Below are positions 48,206-57,269 of a DNA stretch of 64,000 nucleotides, piece after piece. A model generated the notes under the pieces. It saw only the letters and a list, made by a program, of their open reading frames with translations. It did not search any database and was not told where the DNA came from. Within the stretch, counting starts at the first letter, position 1, and each line of letters opens with the position of its first letter. Both the position numbers and the translations under genes were made by a program. The DNA lies in assembly GCF_047946665.1 (NCBI RefSeq), contig NZ_CP172312.1, positions 2,418,001-2,482,000 on the forward strand, in the 5' to 3' direction. This stretch comes from Allohahella sp002354735 (GTDB taxonomy: Bacteria; Pseudomonadota; Gammaproteobacteria; Pseudomonadales; Oleiphilaceae).

Positions 48206-49378
48206 TTAAACCTTTGGCTGATGCATCAGGCTCATGAGCCTGGTCCAGCTGCGGTCGATCGCTACAGAGGCTGCAATACCAAACTTCTCGGCCAGATTCT
48301 TCGGCTCTTCATAGCTCACCTGATAGACGTCGGCATTGGCCGCTGAAGCCTGCAGGTAGTCGTCGCTTGTGAGTATTTCATCGATCAGCTTCTTATCGAT
48401 GGCCCGCTGACCGTACCAGATCTCGCCCTTGCTCACTTCTTCGATATCGACTACCGGACGATTAGTAGACACAAATTCCTTGAACAGCACATGCGTCTCG
48501 TGCAGGTCGTCGAGGAACTTTGCTCTGCCCTGCTCCGTGTTTTCGCCAAGTATGGTGAGCGTCCGTTTGTATTGGCCGGCGGTCAACACCTCCACATCGA
48601 TGTCATGCTTCTTCAGCAAGCGATGCACATTGGGCACCTGGGCCACAACGCCGATCGAACCGATGATGGCGAACGGCGCTGCCACGATCTTGTCTGCCAG
48701 ACAAGCCATGAGATAGCCTCCACTGGCGGCCACCTTGTCTACACAGACTGTAAGCGGAATATTGCGAGCCTTGATCCGGCCGAGCTGAGATGCAGCCAGA
48801 CCGTAGCTATGCACCATACCCCCGGGGCTTTCGAGCCTGACGACAACTTCATCGATAGGACGCGCCAGCGTGAGCACAGCGGTAATTGCTTCGCGCAGGG
48901 AGTCGACTTCAGAAGCCTTAATATCGCCGTCGAAATCCAGCACATATACACGCTTGCGGCCATCGTCTGGCGTTGTGTTGCCGGTCGCATCGGCTGCAGC
49001 TTCGGAACCAGCCACTGCTGCCTCACCCTGAAGCGTGGCGCCTCGCTTCTCGCTCGTCGCACTCTTTACTGGCAGCGCCTTGAGTGCGGCCTTTTCGGCG
49101 AGCTTCGCCTCCTTCTTTCGCGCCTTGTAATCTCGCTTCTCGGCCTTCTGTTCCACTTTCTCACGCGACTTCAACCAGAGCTCATCGTGGATCTTGTGCT
49201 CCAGTACCCGGCGCATCCTGTCGAAGCGGTCATTAAGATTCTTTATCCGCAGGTGGCCATCCTGCTTGTCCTTCTGCCGCTGGCTGATGGCGACGATTGA
49301 ACCGACGATGATGATGAAGGCGGCCACCAATGTGACCGTCTTGGCCAGAAACAGGCCGTACTGCAGTAAAAATTCCAA
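48206..49378 (-). CDS. sohB: Inner-membrane protease SohB (signal peptide peptidase family)
   Basis: SohB is a serine protease of the SppA/S49 family, anchored in the inner membrane with a periplasmic or cytoplasmic catalytic domain. The 390-residue product has an N-terminal membrane segment (ALVTLVAAFIIIVGS-like, about residues 14-30), a Lys/Ala-rich linker (about 75-125) and the catalytic domain. The Ser-Lys dyad is visible as Ser219 in VDKVAASGGY and Lys271 in GQYKRTL. Length is close to E. coli SohB (349) with a longer linker. It is isolated, with the SCP2 gene divergent 212 bp away. Confidence 0.92.
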   Translation of the reverse strand: MEFLLQYGLFLAKTVTLVAAFIIIVGSIVAISQRQKDKQDGHLRIKNLNDRFDRMRRVLEHKIHDELWLKSREKVEQKAEKRDYKARKKEAKLAEKAALKALPVKSATSEKRGATLQGEAAVAGSEAAADATGNTTPDDGRKRVYVLDFDGDIKASEVDSLREAITAVLTLARPIDEVVVRLESPGGMVHSYGLAASQLGRIKARNIPLTVCVDKVAASGGYLMACLADKIVAAPFAIIGSIGVVAQVPNVHRLLKKHDIDVEVLTAGQYKRTLTILGENTEQGRAKFLDDLHETHVLFKEFVSTNRPVVDIEEVSKGEIWYGQRAIDKKLIDEILTSDDYLQASAANADVYQVSYEEPKNLAEKFGIAASVAIDRSWTRLMSLMHQPKV

Positions 49379-49505
49379 AGGTAACTCCTCGGTGTGACTG
49401 GGGGCTCGAGGCTGCCTGGCTCAAGACAGCGCCCCCTGAATATATCGCGTACAAGCCGGGTCAGATCAGCTCTATATTGTGGCAGGCGGCAAAAAAACAA
49501 GGCTG

Positions 49506-49534
49506 TTGACAGCTCAGGACATTGCCCATAAAGT
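49506..49534 (+). promoter_or_regulatory. Sigma70-like promoter of the SCP2 gene
   Basis: TTGACA (49506-49511) with TAAAGT (49529-49534) and a 17-bp spacer lies about 57 bp upstream of the SCP2 start codon, in the gap before the divergent sohB gene. Confidence 0.55.
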
Positions 49535-49590
49535 CTTTTGCCAATAAGATTTCCACTGAACCAGACCATCATACGAACAGGAAATGAATT

Positions 49591-49905
49591 ATGTCAGTGC
49601 AACAAACGTTTGAAAAACTGAAAAACAACTTCAACTCTGATGCTGCTCAGGGTCTGGACCTGGTGTTTCAGTTCGATATCGAAGATGGTGAGAATGCACA
49701 CCTGATCGTTAAGGACGGTAAGTGCGACCTGGGTGAAGGCAACCATCCTGATCCGTCAGTGACCCTGATCATGGATCAGCAGACTTTCGAGAATATCGTT
49801 AGCGGTGAAACCGATGGCATGCAGGCATTCATGGCTGGTCAGCTGCGCGCTGAAGGCGACATGATGCTGGCGATGAAGCTGGGTGAACTGTTCAACATGG
49901 GCTAA
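49591..49905 (+). CDS. SCP2 sterol-transfer-family protein
   Basis: A 104-residue SCP2-fold protein, a small lipid-binding domain with unknown ligand in bacteria. Family features are QGLDLVFQFDIEDGENAHLIVKDGKCDLGEG, DPSVTLIMDQQTFENIVSGE and AFMAGQLRAEGDMMLAMKLGELF, which cover the whole protein. ATG 49591 is preceded by CAGGAA. It is a monocistronic gene in this layout, with a hairpin 11 bp downstream of its stop. Confidence 0.93.
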   Translation: MSVQQTFEKLKNNFNSDAAQGLDLVFQFDIEDGENAHLIVKDGKCDLGEGNHPDPSVTLIMDQQTFENIVSGETDGMQAFMAGQLRAEGDMMLAMKLGELFNMG

Positions 49906-49916
49906 ACGCCCATCGG

Positions 49917-49948
49917 GATTCTGCTTACGGACATCAGTGAGCAGAATC
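49917..49948 (+). terminator. Candidate terminator hairpin after the SCP2 gene
   Basis: GATTCTGCT and AGCAGAATC form a 9-bp stem with a 14-base loop just after the SCP2 gene. The following TCTCCCTCT is pyrimidine-rich but not a clean U tract, so this is a weak or Rho-aided terminator at best. Confidence 0.35.
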
Positions 49949-50050
49949 TCTCCCTCTGATCGACCAACTGTAGTCTCCACCAGTAGTACCAACCTGTAGA
50001 ACCCACTGCAGTCCCCTCCTGATTTCACTGTCCCTGTTAGTCCAAACCCT

Positions 50051-50623
50051 CTACTGCCACGCCTGCACGGCATCAAAAGCCGGCGCTGTTAAAGGCCTTG
50101 CCTTCAGTCCATCGGTGCCCAAGAGGACGGCATAGCGCGCGCCATGGCTCATCGGCATGTAAACCGCGACGCCATATTTGGCGTCAACCCAGGGCAGTTC
50201 ATAAGCCTGACTCAGGCTCCAGAGATCCGGTATCGCGGCTTCTTCATCGGCGAGCAGATCGTAGACACTGCGGATACCCGCTTTTTCGTCGCGCACACTC
50301 GCATATCTGCCAGACAGACGCTCGAGCTCATAGTACGGCTCGGTGCCAAACAGCCTTAAGGGTCCTTTGAGACTGATGAAGCGAGCGTCCAGCATCCAGA
50401 AATCGCCGTGGACAGGCGCCTTGAAAACGCGCTCATCGGGAAAGACCAGTGTCGCCTGAAAGCTTTGACGATCGAGCTTCTCAAGGCTGATCGTGACCAC
50501 GATGCCGTTGTCTCGCGCCTGCAGCATACCGTTGAGCTGGTAGTAGAAAAGGCCTGCGCCCCCCACCACGGCGAATACACCGAGCCAGAGCATTGCCCGA
50601 AACAAACTGAAGATGCGGCCCAT
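50051..50623 (-). CDS. Conserved membrane-anchored protein of unknown function next to fimL
   Basis: The 190-residue product begins MGRIFSLFRAMLWLGVFAVVGGAGLFYYQL, a single N-terminal membrane anchor, followed by a periplasmic-type domain with a GTDGLKARPLTAPAFDAVQAW end. I do not recognise a characterised family. It starts 10 bp after the fimL stop on the same strand and is probably cotranscribed with it. A membrane-fusion or substrate-binding role is possible but not shown. Confidence 0.7.
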   Translation of the reverse strand: MGRIFSLFRAMLWLGVFAVVGGAGLFYYQLNGMLQARDNGIVVTISLEKLDRQSFQATLVFPDERVFKAPVHGDFWMLDARFISLKGPLRLFGTEPYYELERLSGRYASVRDEKAGIRSVYDLLADEEAAIPDLWSLSQAYELPWVDAKYGVAVYMPMSHGARYAVLLGTDGLKARPLTAPAFDAVQAWQ

Positions 50624-50633
50624 TACCTTGCCC

Positions 50634-52412
50634 TCAGGCCACCTTGAACCCGAGTTCTTTCAGGCTCTCGGCAGCGAATTGCAGCAGCTCGGTATTACCC
50701 TCAAGATTTCGCGTCAGGCTATCGACAAAGTACTCGAGCGAGGTCAGTGCATCAGCCAGCGTTTCGAGGAAGTGCGAGTCATCTTTCTGTTTGAGACCAG
50801 CACCGGACTCACCGAGAAACTTCTGCTGAATGCAGGCAATGGTAGCCTGTACAATCTTCGCAGCATTGTCATGGCCCAACATGGCCATAGCGCCTCGAAT
50901 GGCATCAAGCGTGTCTGGCACATTCGCGAGATGCAGCTGATCACCACCGGATTCGAGATATGCCGTAATGGATTTTTTCGCGAGCAGAAGCCCCGCTTTC
51001 GACTCCTCGACCACGACGTCATGAGCATTCTGAAAATAAGGCGTCATGCCAGGTCGTGCCGTATCGCCCCCCGCTCGCTGCAGCAACTGGTCTGCCATGC
51101 GATCGGTCTCCATGGTCAGGCCACCGCGCTCAAGTAGCAGTATTGCCTGTTCCACGATGAGCAGCGCGTCGGCTACAGCTGCCATTTCGTCGTACTGTTC
51201 GGAGCCGGGCTGTAGCTCCAGCGGTCGACCGCCGCCCTCCGACTGCAGTGCGCCCAGGCGCACCGCGATATGAGCAGCCACCTGACCCAATTTAGGCAGA
51301 CTCAGCATGGTGAGTGTGTGGCCGAGACGCGTCAGGCTATCAACGATCTGACCCAGGCCGTTTTCTTCGCTGTCCATGCCTCGCTCGATAATATCGAGCT
51401 TGTCCTTGATAAGACCTATTTCTTCCTGCAGAGCAGTCGTCACGGCGGCCAGCACGTCGGCACCAGGCCCCATCAGCAACTCTTTGTGCGCCAGGAAGGT
51501 ATGGCTGTCCAATACCTGGGCGTCAGACACCCGGTAGAAATCGAGCAGGGCCTGAGCGGCATCAGATCGGTGACGATCGCGAGCAATCCAGTGCAGCAGA
51601 TCCTTGCTGACAATTTCAGAGACGCTCTTTGAGGTAGACAGGCGACCCGTCGCCATCGCCTCCTTGAAATATCGCTCGATGCGCATCAGCAACTGCTTAC
51701 GCGCAGCGGGCAAAGGACCGAGCGAGATTACCGAAGCAGAGGCATGTTGCAGCAGACGCCAGAACTGCGCCATTGTGCTGCCGTCGCAAATTTTGAACAT
51801 GCCTTCGGCCGCTCTCGACACCAGCTTGCTGCCAATTTCAAGATCCTCGTACCTAGTCTTTCGTAGCAGCGCCAACAGGCCGACCTGGTACATGTGACGC
51901 AGGCGCCGCGCCCTCATCTCGAAAGCGTCCTGCTCGATGCCCTGGACGACCTGAGGCTGCAAATCCTTCGGAATGTCGATTTCGACGAAATAGCTTTCGG
52001 GCAACGGTTTGGCGTCGCGAATTACACGATATTGATTGATGATATCAAGCAGGAGTTCAGGGTTGTCTTCGCGCCGCTTGCGGAAGTACTCGACATAGCG
52101 ACGCAGGACGTACAGCAGCTGGTTCAACGCAGCAAGCAGGCCATCCTTGTTCTGCTGCGCATCGACCGGCACTTCATTTGCCAGCGCCACGGCTTCATTG
52201 GCAAGCAAGGTCGCACCATTGAGCTCGATGAGCACGAATATGCCGCGTAACTGGTGCAGAAAATCGATACAGTTCTGCAGCTCCTCGCCGTTTTCCCGAT
52301 TCTCATGGAAACGCTCGAGGCTTTGCTCCGCCTGTTCTATTGTGAGTCCGAGCTCGGCTTCGACAAGGTCAAAGGAGACTGACTTCTTCGCTATCCCACC
52401 GGGATCCACCAT
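50634..52412 (-). CDS. fimL: FimL, ChpA-N-terminal-like protein
   Basis: FimL resembles the N-terminal part of the chemotaxis-like kinase ChpA and in Pseudomonas aeruginosa supports twitching motility and cAMP synthesis by CyaB together with the Pil/Chp system. The 592-residue product from GTG/ATG 52412 has an Hpt-like helical start (QSLERFHENRENGEELQNCIDFLHQLRGIFVLIELNGA, in parts) and a long helical body without a kinase domain. His53 stands in an LHQLRG segment like the phosphoacceptor block of Hpt domains, but phosphotransfer is not proven. An in-frame start at 52466 is possible. Identification rests on my recollection of the ChpA/FimL pattern, so it is moderately sure. Confidence 0.72.
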   Translation of the reverse strand: MVDPGGIAKKSVSFDLVEAELGLTIEQAEQSLERFHENRENGEELQNCIDFLHQLRGIFVLIELNGATLLANEAVALANEVPVDAQQNKDGLLAALNQLLYVLRRYVEYFRKRREDNPELLLDIINQYRVIRDAKPLPESYFVEIDIPKDLQPQVVQGIEQDAFEMRARRLRHMYQVGLLALLRKTRYEDLEIGSKLVSRAAEGMFKICDGSTMAQFWRLLQHASASVISLGPLPAARKQLLMRIERYFKEAMATGRLSTSKSVSEIVSKDLLHWIARDRHRSDAAQALLDFYRVSDAQVLDSHTFLAHKELLMGPGADVLAAVTTALQEEIGLIKDKLDIIERGMDSEENGLGQIVDSLTRLGHTLTMLSLPKLGQVAAHIAVRLGALQSEGGGRPLELQPGSEQYDEMAAVADALLIVEQAILLLERGGLTMETDRMADQLLQRAGGDTARPGMTPYFQNAHDVVVEESKAGLLLAKKSITAYLESGGDQLHLANVPDTLDAIRGAMAMLGHDNAAKIVQATIACIQQKFLGESGAGLKQKDDSHFLETLADALTSLEYFVDSLTRNLEGNTELLQFAAESLKELGFKVA

Positions 52413-52644
52413 AACTCTCAACACCCTACTTCTAGCCACCCGAAAGGTGTCTGTCCGCCAGCCCACAAGGCAGACTCTGATATTCGGTTGATGTACGAAC
52501 CGTATTTGATTCTAAGTCTAGCTCAATTCGGAAACTTGGCAGCCAAGCTGCATTACCGTATGAATTGCCGTATGGATTGCCGTCTGGACTACCAGACAGA
52601 AAGCTGACTGAATCGCCCGGCTCAAGGCGCCCAGGAAGCGAAGC

Positions 52645-53352
52645 TCACCACTGCAGACTGCGCCACAGCGCCGGACTATCCGGCTTTTCAAGCGCAGACA
52701 GGCGGGCCTCATGCGCGGCGAGTTCTGCAGCCGAGGCTGCGATAACAGCCAGGCGGGGACGTTCGGCGGGCAATATCCAGCGCTGGGAAGACGCGGAATC
52801 AGCATTATCGTCGTCACCGTAGAGTCCGAGACTGGTCTGCCCGCCCGTCATCAACAGATAGACGTCAGCCAGGATCTCGGCATCCAGCAATGCCCCGTGA
52901 AGCTCACGCTGACTGTTATCGACACCATAGCGCTTGCACAGCGCATCCAGACTGTTGCGCTGCCCCGGATGCTTCTTCCTCGCCATGAGTAGCGTATCGA
53001 CAACGCCACAATGATCGGCGATGCAGCCGTGCGCCTGCAGCAGCTTCAGTTCGTGGTCCAGGAAGCCGATATCGAACGCGGCGTTGTGGATGATCAATTC
53101 GCCATCACGAATAAAGTCCATGAAGGCGTCGGCCACATCACGAAACAGTGGCTTGTCAGAGAGAAACTCGTCGGACAGGCCGTGAACCTCGAGCGCGCCA
53201 ATGTCCACTTTGCGCTCGGGATTGATGTACACGTGAAAATGCCGACCTGTCAGGCGGCGATCGATAATTTCCACGCAGCCGATCTCGATGATACGGTGCC
53301 CTTCCCCGGGCTCGAGACCTGTGGTCTCGGTATCAAGAACGATTTGGCGCAT
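52645..53352 (-). CDS. dnaQ: DNA polymerase III epsilon subunit
   Basis: Epsilon is the 3'-5' proofreading exonuclease of the replicative polymerase. The 235-residue product begins MRQIVLDTETTGLEPGEGHRIIEIGCVE with Asp7 and Glu9 of motif Exo I, then IIHNAAFDIGFLDHE (Exo II) and HGALLDAEILADVYL (Exo III). GQTSLGLY near 180 is the beta-clamp-binding motif. ATG 53352 is chosen by family N-terminus; the open frame extends to 53466. It overlaps rnhA by 20 bp, the classic dnaQ-rnhA arrangement. Confidence 0.95.
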   Translation of the reverse strand: MRQIVLDTETTGLEPGEGHRIIEIGCVEIIDRRLTGRHFHVYINPERKVDIGALEVHGLSDEFLSDKPLFRDVADAFMDFIRDGELIIHNAAFDIGFLDHELKLLQAHGCIADHCGVVDTLLMARKKHPGQRNSLDALCKRYGVDNSQRELHGALLDAEILADVYLLMTGGQTSLGLYGDDDNADSASSQRWILPAERPRLAVIAASAAELAAHEARLSALEKPDSPALWRSLQW

Positions 53353-53782
53353 AACTGTGTACGACTCCCTTGTTCGCCAGCGCATCGGCCAGGTCGTTGA
53401 GCGGGTGGCCACTATGTCCCTTGACCCAGTGCCACTGCACGTCATGCCTTCCGGTCGCCGCTTCAAGCGCCATCCAGAGTTCCTGGTTCTTCACCGGCTT
53501 GCCGGCACTGTTCTTCCAGCCTTTCTTCTTCCAGCCGTGGATCCAGCTGGTAATGCCCTGGCGGACGTATTGCGAATCGGTATAGAGCTCGACCCGGCAT
53601 GGCTCGGTGAGCGCGTTGAGGGCCTCGACAGCCGCAGTGAGTTCCATCTGGTTATTGGTGACGTCTGGCGCGCCGCCGAACAGTTCTTTCTGTTTGCCCT
53701 GGAACTGCAGGACAGCACCCCAGCCACCAGGGCCGGGATTGCCCTTGCAGGCCCCATCGGTATAGATCGTTATCGTCTTCAA
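53333..53782 (-). CDS. rnhA: Ribonuclease HI
   Basis: RNase HI cleaves the RNA strand of RNA-DNA hybrids, removing primers and R-loops. With TTG 53782 the product has 149 residues, the standard length, and starts MKTITIYTDGACKGNPGPGG. The catalytic acidic residues are visible in YTDGACKGNPG, MELTAAVEALN, LYTDSQYVRQG and VKGHSGHPLNDLADALA. An in-frame TTG at 53827 would add 15 residues without a supporting family match. The ribosome site CAGGG lies close to TTG 53782, so translation may also depend on coupling upstream. It overlaps dnaQ by 20 bp. Confidence 0.92.
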   Translation of the reverse strand: MKTITIYTDGACKGNPGPGGWGAVLQFQGKQKELFGGAPDVTNNQMELTAAVEALNALTEPCRVELYTDSQYVRQGITSWIHGWKKKGWKNSAGKPVKNQELWMALEAATGRHDVQWHWVKGHSGHPLNDLADALANKGVVHSYAPNRS

Positions 53783-53830
53783 AGAAACCCTGTAATGTTC
53801 GAGGTGATGCGGAGGTGGGACGAGCAACGC

Positions 53831-54631
53831 TCAGTGTGAGTGGTCAGCGTCCTCGTCATCGTAGCGTGTATCCTCGTAAGCCGCCTCTCTGTAGGCGGCC
53901 ATGTTGAGCACCGCAGCACTGCTGCGAATTTTCGGGCGCCACGCCGTTTTCAGAGGAATCATACTACCGACCTGCTTCTGGCTTACGCAAACATAAAAGC
54001 CCCCCAATGGTAGCTTGAGCTGCCTTGCCAGACGCTCAACCAAACCCGGCCGGCCTTCAGCAAGCGCCTTCGCGGCGGCACTGCCAGTCCCAAGCAAGGT
54101 ACCGAACAGACGGTATTCCATTCTGCGTGCGCTGAGGTCTAGCAAGCTACACCAGTCTTCGAGCCTGGAGCCACTGAGGAAGCGCCCTGCCCAGGGCACC
54201 TTGCGCCGCCTGGCGATGAGTCGCATCAGGCCCCAGAGGCTATAAGGATTGAATCCGACGACGACGACGTGACCACCAGAGCGGAGCACGCGCGAGGCTT
54301 CACGCAATACCTGGTGAGGGCGCGGACTGACGTCGAGCGTATGATGCAGTATGACCAGATCGACCGAATCGCTGGCAATCGGTAGCAGATGGGGCTGGCA
54401 GGGCAATACGCTGTCCAGTTGGCCACTCGGCCGTTGCGTCGCGACAATGCGATGCCCGAGCAGGCTGCCGGCGCCAATATCTGCGCTATCCGAGAGCACC
54501 ACCTCCAGCTGATGGTAGCCGAAGAAACGTTGTATGCAGGCAGTAACTGTAGCTCGCTCAGCGGCAAGAAGAGATTGCCCGGCAGCCGTATCGAACCACT
54601 TCGCCCACGCCTTTGACGACGGCATCATACC
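53831..54631 (-). CDS. SAM-dependent methyltransferase (class I)
   Basis: A class I SAM methyltransferase (UbiE/BioC-like fold) with unknown substrate, conserved next to rnhA in pseudomonads as I recall. The 266-residue product shows SDSVDLVILHHTLDVSPRPHQVLREASRVLRSGGHVVVVGFNPYS, the methyltransferase core around the beta4-beta5 region. The SAM-binding motif I region reads ADIGAGSLLGH, slightly unusual. ATG 54631 (or 54628) has a GAGG site close upstream; the frame extends to 54697. It is divergent from gloB, separated by about 80 bp. Confidence 0.85.
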   Translation of the reverse strand, partial: GMMPSSKAWAKWFDTAAGQSLLAAERATVTACIQRFFGYHQLEVVLSDSADIGAGSLLGHRIVATQRPSGQLDSVLPCQPHLLPIASDSVDLVILHHTLDVSPRPHQVLREASRVLRSGGHVVVVGFNPYSLWGLMRLIARRRKVPWAGRFLSGSRLEDWCSLLDLSARRMEYRLFGTLLGTGSAAAKALAEGRPGLVERLARQLKLPLGGFYVCVSQKQVGSMIPLKTAWRPKIRSSAAVLNMAAYREAAYEDTRYDDEDADHSH

Positions 54632-54713
54632 ACCTCGCACGAAAGGTAATTTCCAATGCTTCATCTTACAATGGCGGGAAGATGCGGTATAGTCCAATCA
54701 TCACAGCTGATGG

Positions 54714-55622
54714 ATGATGATTTTGACAGGACCGATCAAGCCTGCACATATCGAACTCGAGGCAGTGCCTGCCTTCAACGACAACTATATCTGGTGTTTT
54801 CGCCGCGTCGGCTCGCCTCTCACCTGGGTAGTTGATCCAGGTCAGGCTACACCGGCAGTGTCCTATCTGGCCGACAACGACCTGGAGTTGGCCGGTATTC
54901 TCCTTACGCATCATCACCCGGACCACACCGGTGGTGTTCGCCAACTCATCAGCGAAAGCTGGCGTGGGAAAGGTGACTGCCCGGTCTACGGCAATGCTAC
55001 GGCGGCACGGCCAGATCGAATTCCCCATATAAACAGATCGTTGAAGGCCGGTGATAGCTTCGAGGCTGCTGGCCTGACATTCAATATGCTACTTGTACCC
55101 GGACATACTCTCGATCATGCTGCCTTCTTCACGGAATCGCCACTGGATCTGGTTGATACTGAGCAACTCCACGGGCGAGAGAGAGCTGCCTCCAGCGAGA
55201 CAGCCGGGGCCAGGGATTCGGCAATGGGACGTCCTTTGCTATTCTGTGGAGACACACTTTTTTCTGCCGGCTGCGGCCGCCTGTTTGAGGGTACTCCGGA
55301 ACAGATGCTGAACTCACTTGATAGCCTCGCTGCCTTGCCGGGGCAGACACTGGTTTGCTGTGGTCATGAATATACGCTCGCGAACCTGGCCTTTACTGCT
55401 GATGCCTGGCCTGACAACACAACTATTGCCGCGTATCGAGCCGCCTGTGAGCAGCTACGCGAATCTGGTATGCCAACACTGCCTTCAAGTCTTGCGATTG
55501 AGCGCCGCATCAATCCGTTTCTGAACCCTCAACAGACCCGCTACGCTGATGGCAGTGAAACTGGCGAAGCTCATCGGCTGCAGGCATTTGCCAGGCTGCG
55601 TGCAGCGAAGGACAAAGCATAG
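54714..55622 (+). CDS. gloB: Hydroxyacylglutathione hydrolase (glyoxalase II)
   Basis: Glyoxalase II hydrolyses S-lactoylglutathione to lactate and glutathione, completing methylglyoxal detoxification. The metallo-beta-lactamase metal motif LTHHHPDH is intact, with ligands His66, His68, Asp70 and His71, and PGHTLDHAAFF, LLFCGDTLFSAGCGRLFEGTPEQM and CGHEYTLANL follow. At 302 residues it is longer than the usual 250-260 because of an insert of about 30 residues (around 145-175) between HTLDHAAFF and the CGDTLF block. Its TAG overlaps the mltD GTG by 1 bp. Confidence 0.93.
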   Translation: MMILTGPIKPAHIELEAVPAFNDNYIWCFRRVGSPLTWVVDPGQATPAVSYLADNDLELAGILLTHHHPDHTGGVRQLISESWRGKGDCPVYGNATAARPDRIPHINRSLKAGDSFEAAGLTFNMLLVPGHTLDHAAFFTESPLDLVDTEQLHGRERAASSETAGARDSAMGRPLLFCGDTLFSAGCGRLFEGTPEQMLNSLDSLAALPGQTLVCCGHEYTLANLAFTADAWPDNTTIAAYRAACEQLRESGMPTLPSSLAIERRINPFLNPQQTRYADGSETGEAHRLQAFARLRAAKDKA

Positions 55623-57232
55623 TGCGTAACCTTGGTGTTCTGCTGTGCGCACTCGTTTTGCTGTACTCACCAGTTTCCAATGCTGATCCCGTCGAGGCCA
55701 CCGGCCTTAACAGCACGGCTTCAATTACGCCCGCGGGCCCTGTCCGGCTAAACGACCCATCCGAGCCAGGTGGTGCTGTGAGGCTTCCAGCTTCGAAGCC
55801 GTCCATCTGGAAGCGAGTTCGCAAAGGACTTAGCCTATACCAGCGCCAGGATCACCCGCGGATTGATGATGAAATCCGCTTTCTCAAGCGCAATCCAAGC
55901 TACCTCGATATCACCCTGCGCCGCGCCCAGCCATATCTGCACTTCATCGTCAGCGAAGCTGAGAAGCGTAAGGTTCCTCTCGAATTCGCGCTCCTGCCCA
56001 TCGTCGAAAGTGCCTACGACCCGTTTGCATACAGTCATGGCAGGGCCGCCGGTCTATGGCAGTTCATTCCTATGACCGGTCAGCGATTCAATCTTCGACA
56101 GAGCTGGTGGTACGATGGCCGGCGCGACGTTTACGCCTCCACTCAGGCCGCCTTCAAGTATCTTTCTGCGCTGCACAGGTTTTTCGATGGCGACTGGCTG
56201 CACGCCCTGGCAGGCTACAACGCTGGCGAGGGCAATGTTCGAAAGGCTGTCAACGCCAACAAGGCACGTAAGCGCCCCTACGGCTACTGGCACCTCCAGT
56301 TGCCTCGTGAAACCGAGCTGTATGTGCCGCGCCTGATGGCCATCGCCCGCGTTGTGGCCAACCCTGCAGCTTACGGCATCACCTTGCCTTATATAGCCGA
56401 CGCGCCGTTCTTTGAGATCGTTGAGATCAAGTCTCAGATCGATCTGGCGCAGGCTGCAAAGCTGGCCAACCTGTCGATCGACGACATCTATCGCATGAAC
56501 CCAGGTTTCAATCAGTGGGCCACCGACCCTGATGGCCCGCACCGTCTCCTGATTCCAAAGACGCATGCCGCCGCCTTCAGAACCGAGCTGGCCCTGCTGC
56601 CGGAATCACAGCGACTCAAGTGGCATCGGTATCTGGTCAGGAGCGGCGACACCCTCAGCGAAATCGCTCAGCGCTTCAAGACCACGCGTGCAGTCGTTCG
56701 CGACGTCAACCAGATCAAGGGCGATAGATTGAAGATCGGGCAGGCGCTGCTAATCCCGACGGCGTCCAAACGTGATGAACATTACACACTCAACGTCAAT
56801 AATCGGGTGCAGCAGGCAATTGCCAACGTCAATCCACGTGCGGGCAGCAGCAAGATCGTGCATACGGTCAAGGCCGGTGATACGCTCTGGGATCTGGCCA
56901 ACACCTACGATGTGAGCGTAGGCCAGCTGGCCAAGTGGAACAGCATGGCACCAGGTGATCCTTTGAGAGCAGGGGCAGATCTCACGCTCTGGGTTCCGGC
57001 CGAAATCACAAAGCGACCGGGTAGCATTGCCCTGAATGGTGTGAATCCGCAGAATACCGTGCGCAAGTTTGGCTATACCGTACGCGACGGTGACTCGATC
57101 TCACGGATTGCCGCGCATTACAATGTTTCCATGGACGACCTGTTACGCTGGAACTCAATCAGACCAGGTAGCATCCTGCGTCCTGGTCAACGGCTCACGG
57201 TTTTTGTGGACGTTACCCAGCTCTCCCATTGA
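55622..57232 (+). CDS. mltD: Membrane-bound lytic murein transglycosylase D
   Basis: MltD cleaves peptidoglycan glycan strands with 1,6-anhydro ring formation at the cell envelope. The 536-residue product has a signal peptide (NLGVLLCALVLLYSPVSNA), an SLT domain with the catalytic Glu129 in LPIVESAYDPFAYSHGRAAGLWQFIP (split by ordinary variation), and YNAGEGNVRKAVN later. Three LysM domains follow at about residues 335-380 (SGDTLSEIAQRF), 417-463 (AGDTLWDLANTY) and 484-530 (DGDSISRIAAHY). The signal lacks an obvious lipobox, so the anchor is less clear than in E. coli. It is coupled to gloB by a 1-bp overlap. Confidence 0.93.
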   Translation: MRNLGVLLCALVLLYSPVSNADPVEATGLNSTASITPAGPVRLNDPSEPGGAVRLPASKPSIWKRVRKGLSLYQRQDHPRIDDEIRFLKRNPSYLDITLRRAQPYLHFIVSEAEKRKVPLEFALLPIVESAYDPFAYSHGRAAGLWQFIPMTGQRFNLRQSWWYDGRRDVYASTQAAFKYLSALHRFFDGDWLHALAGYNAGEGNVRKAVNANKARKRPYGYWHLQLPRETELYVPRLMAIARVVANPAAYGITLPYIADAPFFEIVEIKSQIDLAQAAKLANLSIDDIYRMNPGFNQWATDPDGPHRLLIPKTHAAAFRTELALLPESQRLKWHRYLVRSGDTLSEIAQRFKTTRAVVRDVNQIKGDRLKIGQALLIPTASKRDEHYTLNVNNRVQQAIANVNPRAGSSKIVHTVKAGDTLWDLANTYDVSVGQLAKWNSMAPGDPLRAGADLTLWVPAEITKRPGSIALNGVNPQNTVRKFGYTVRDGDSISRIAAHYNVSMDDLLRWNSIRPGSILRPGQRLTVFVDVTQLSH

Positions 57233-57269
57233 GGGCAGCATAACAATGAAATAAAAGGGGTTTTCCGAT

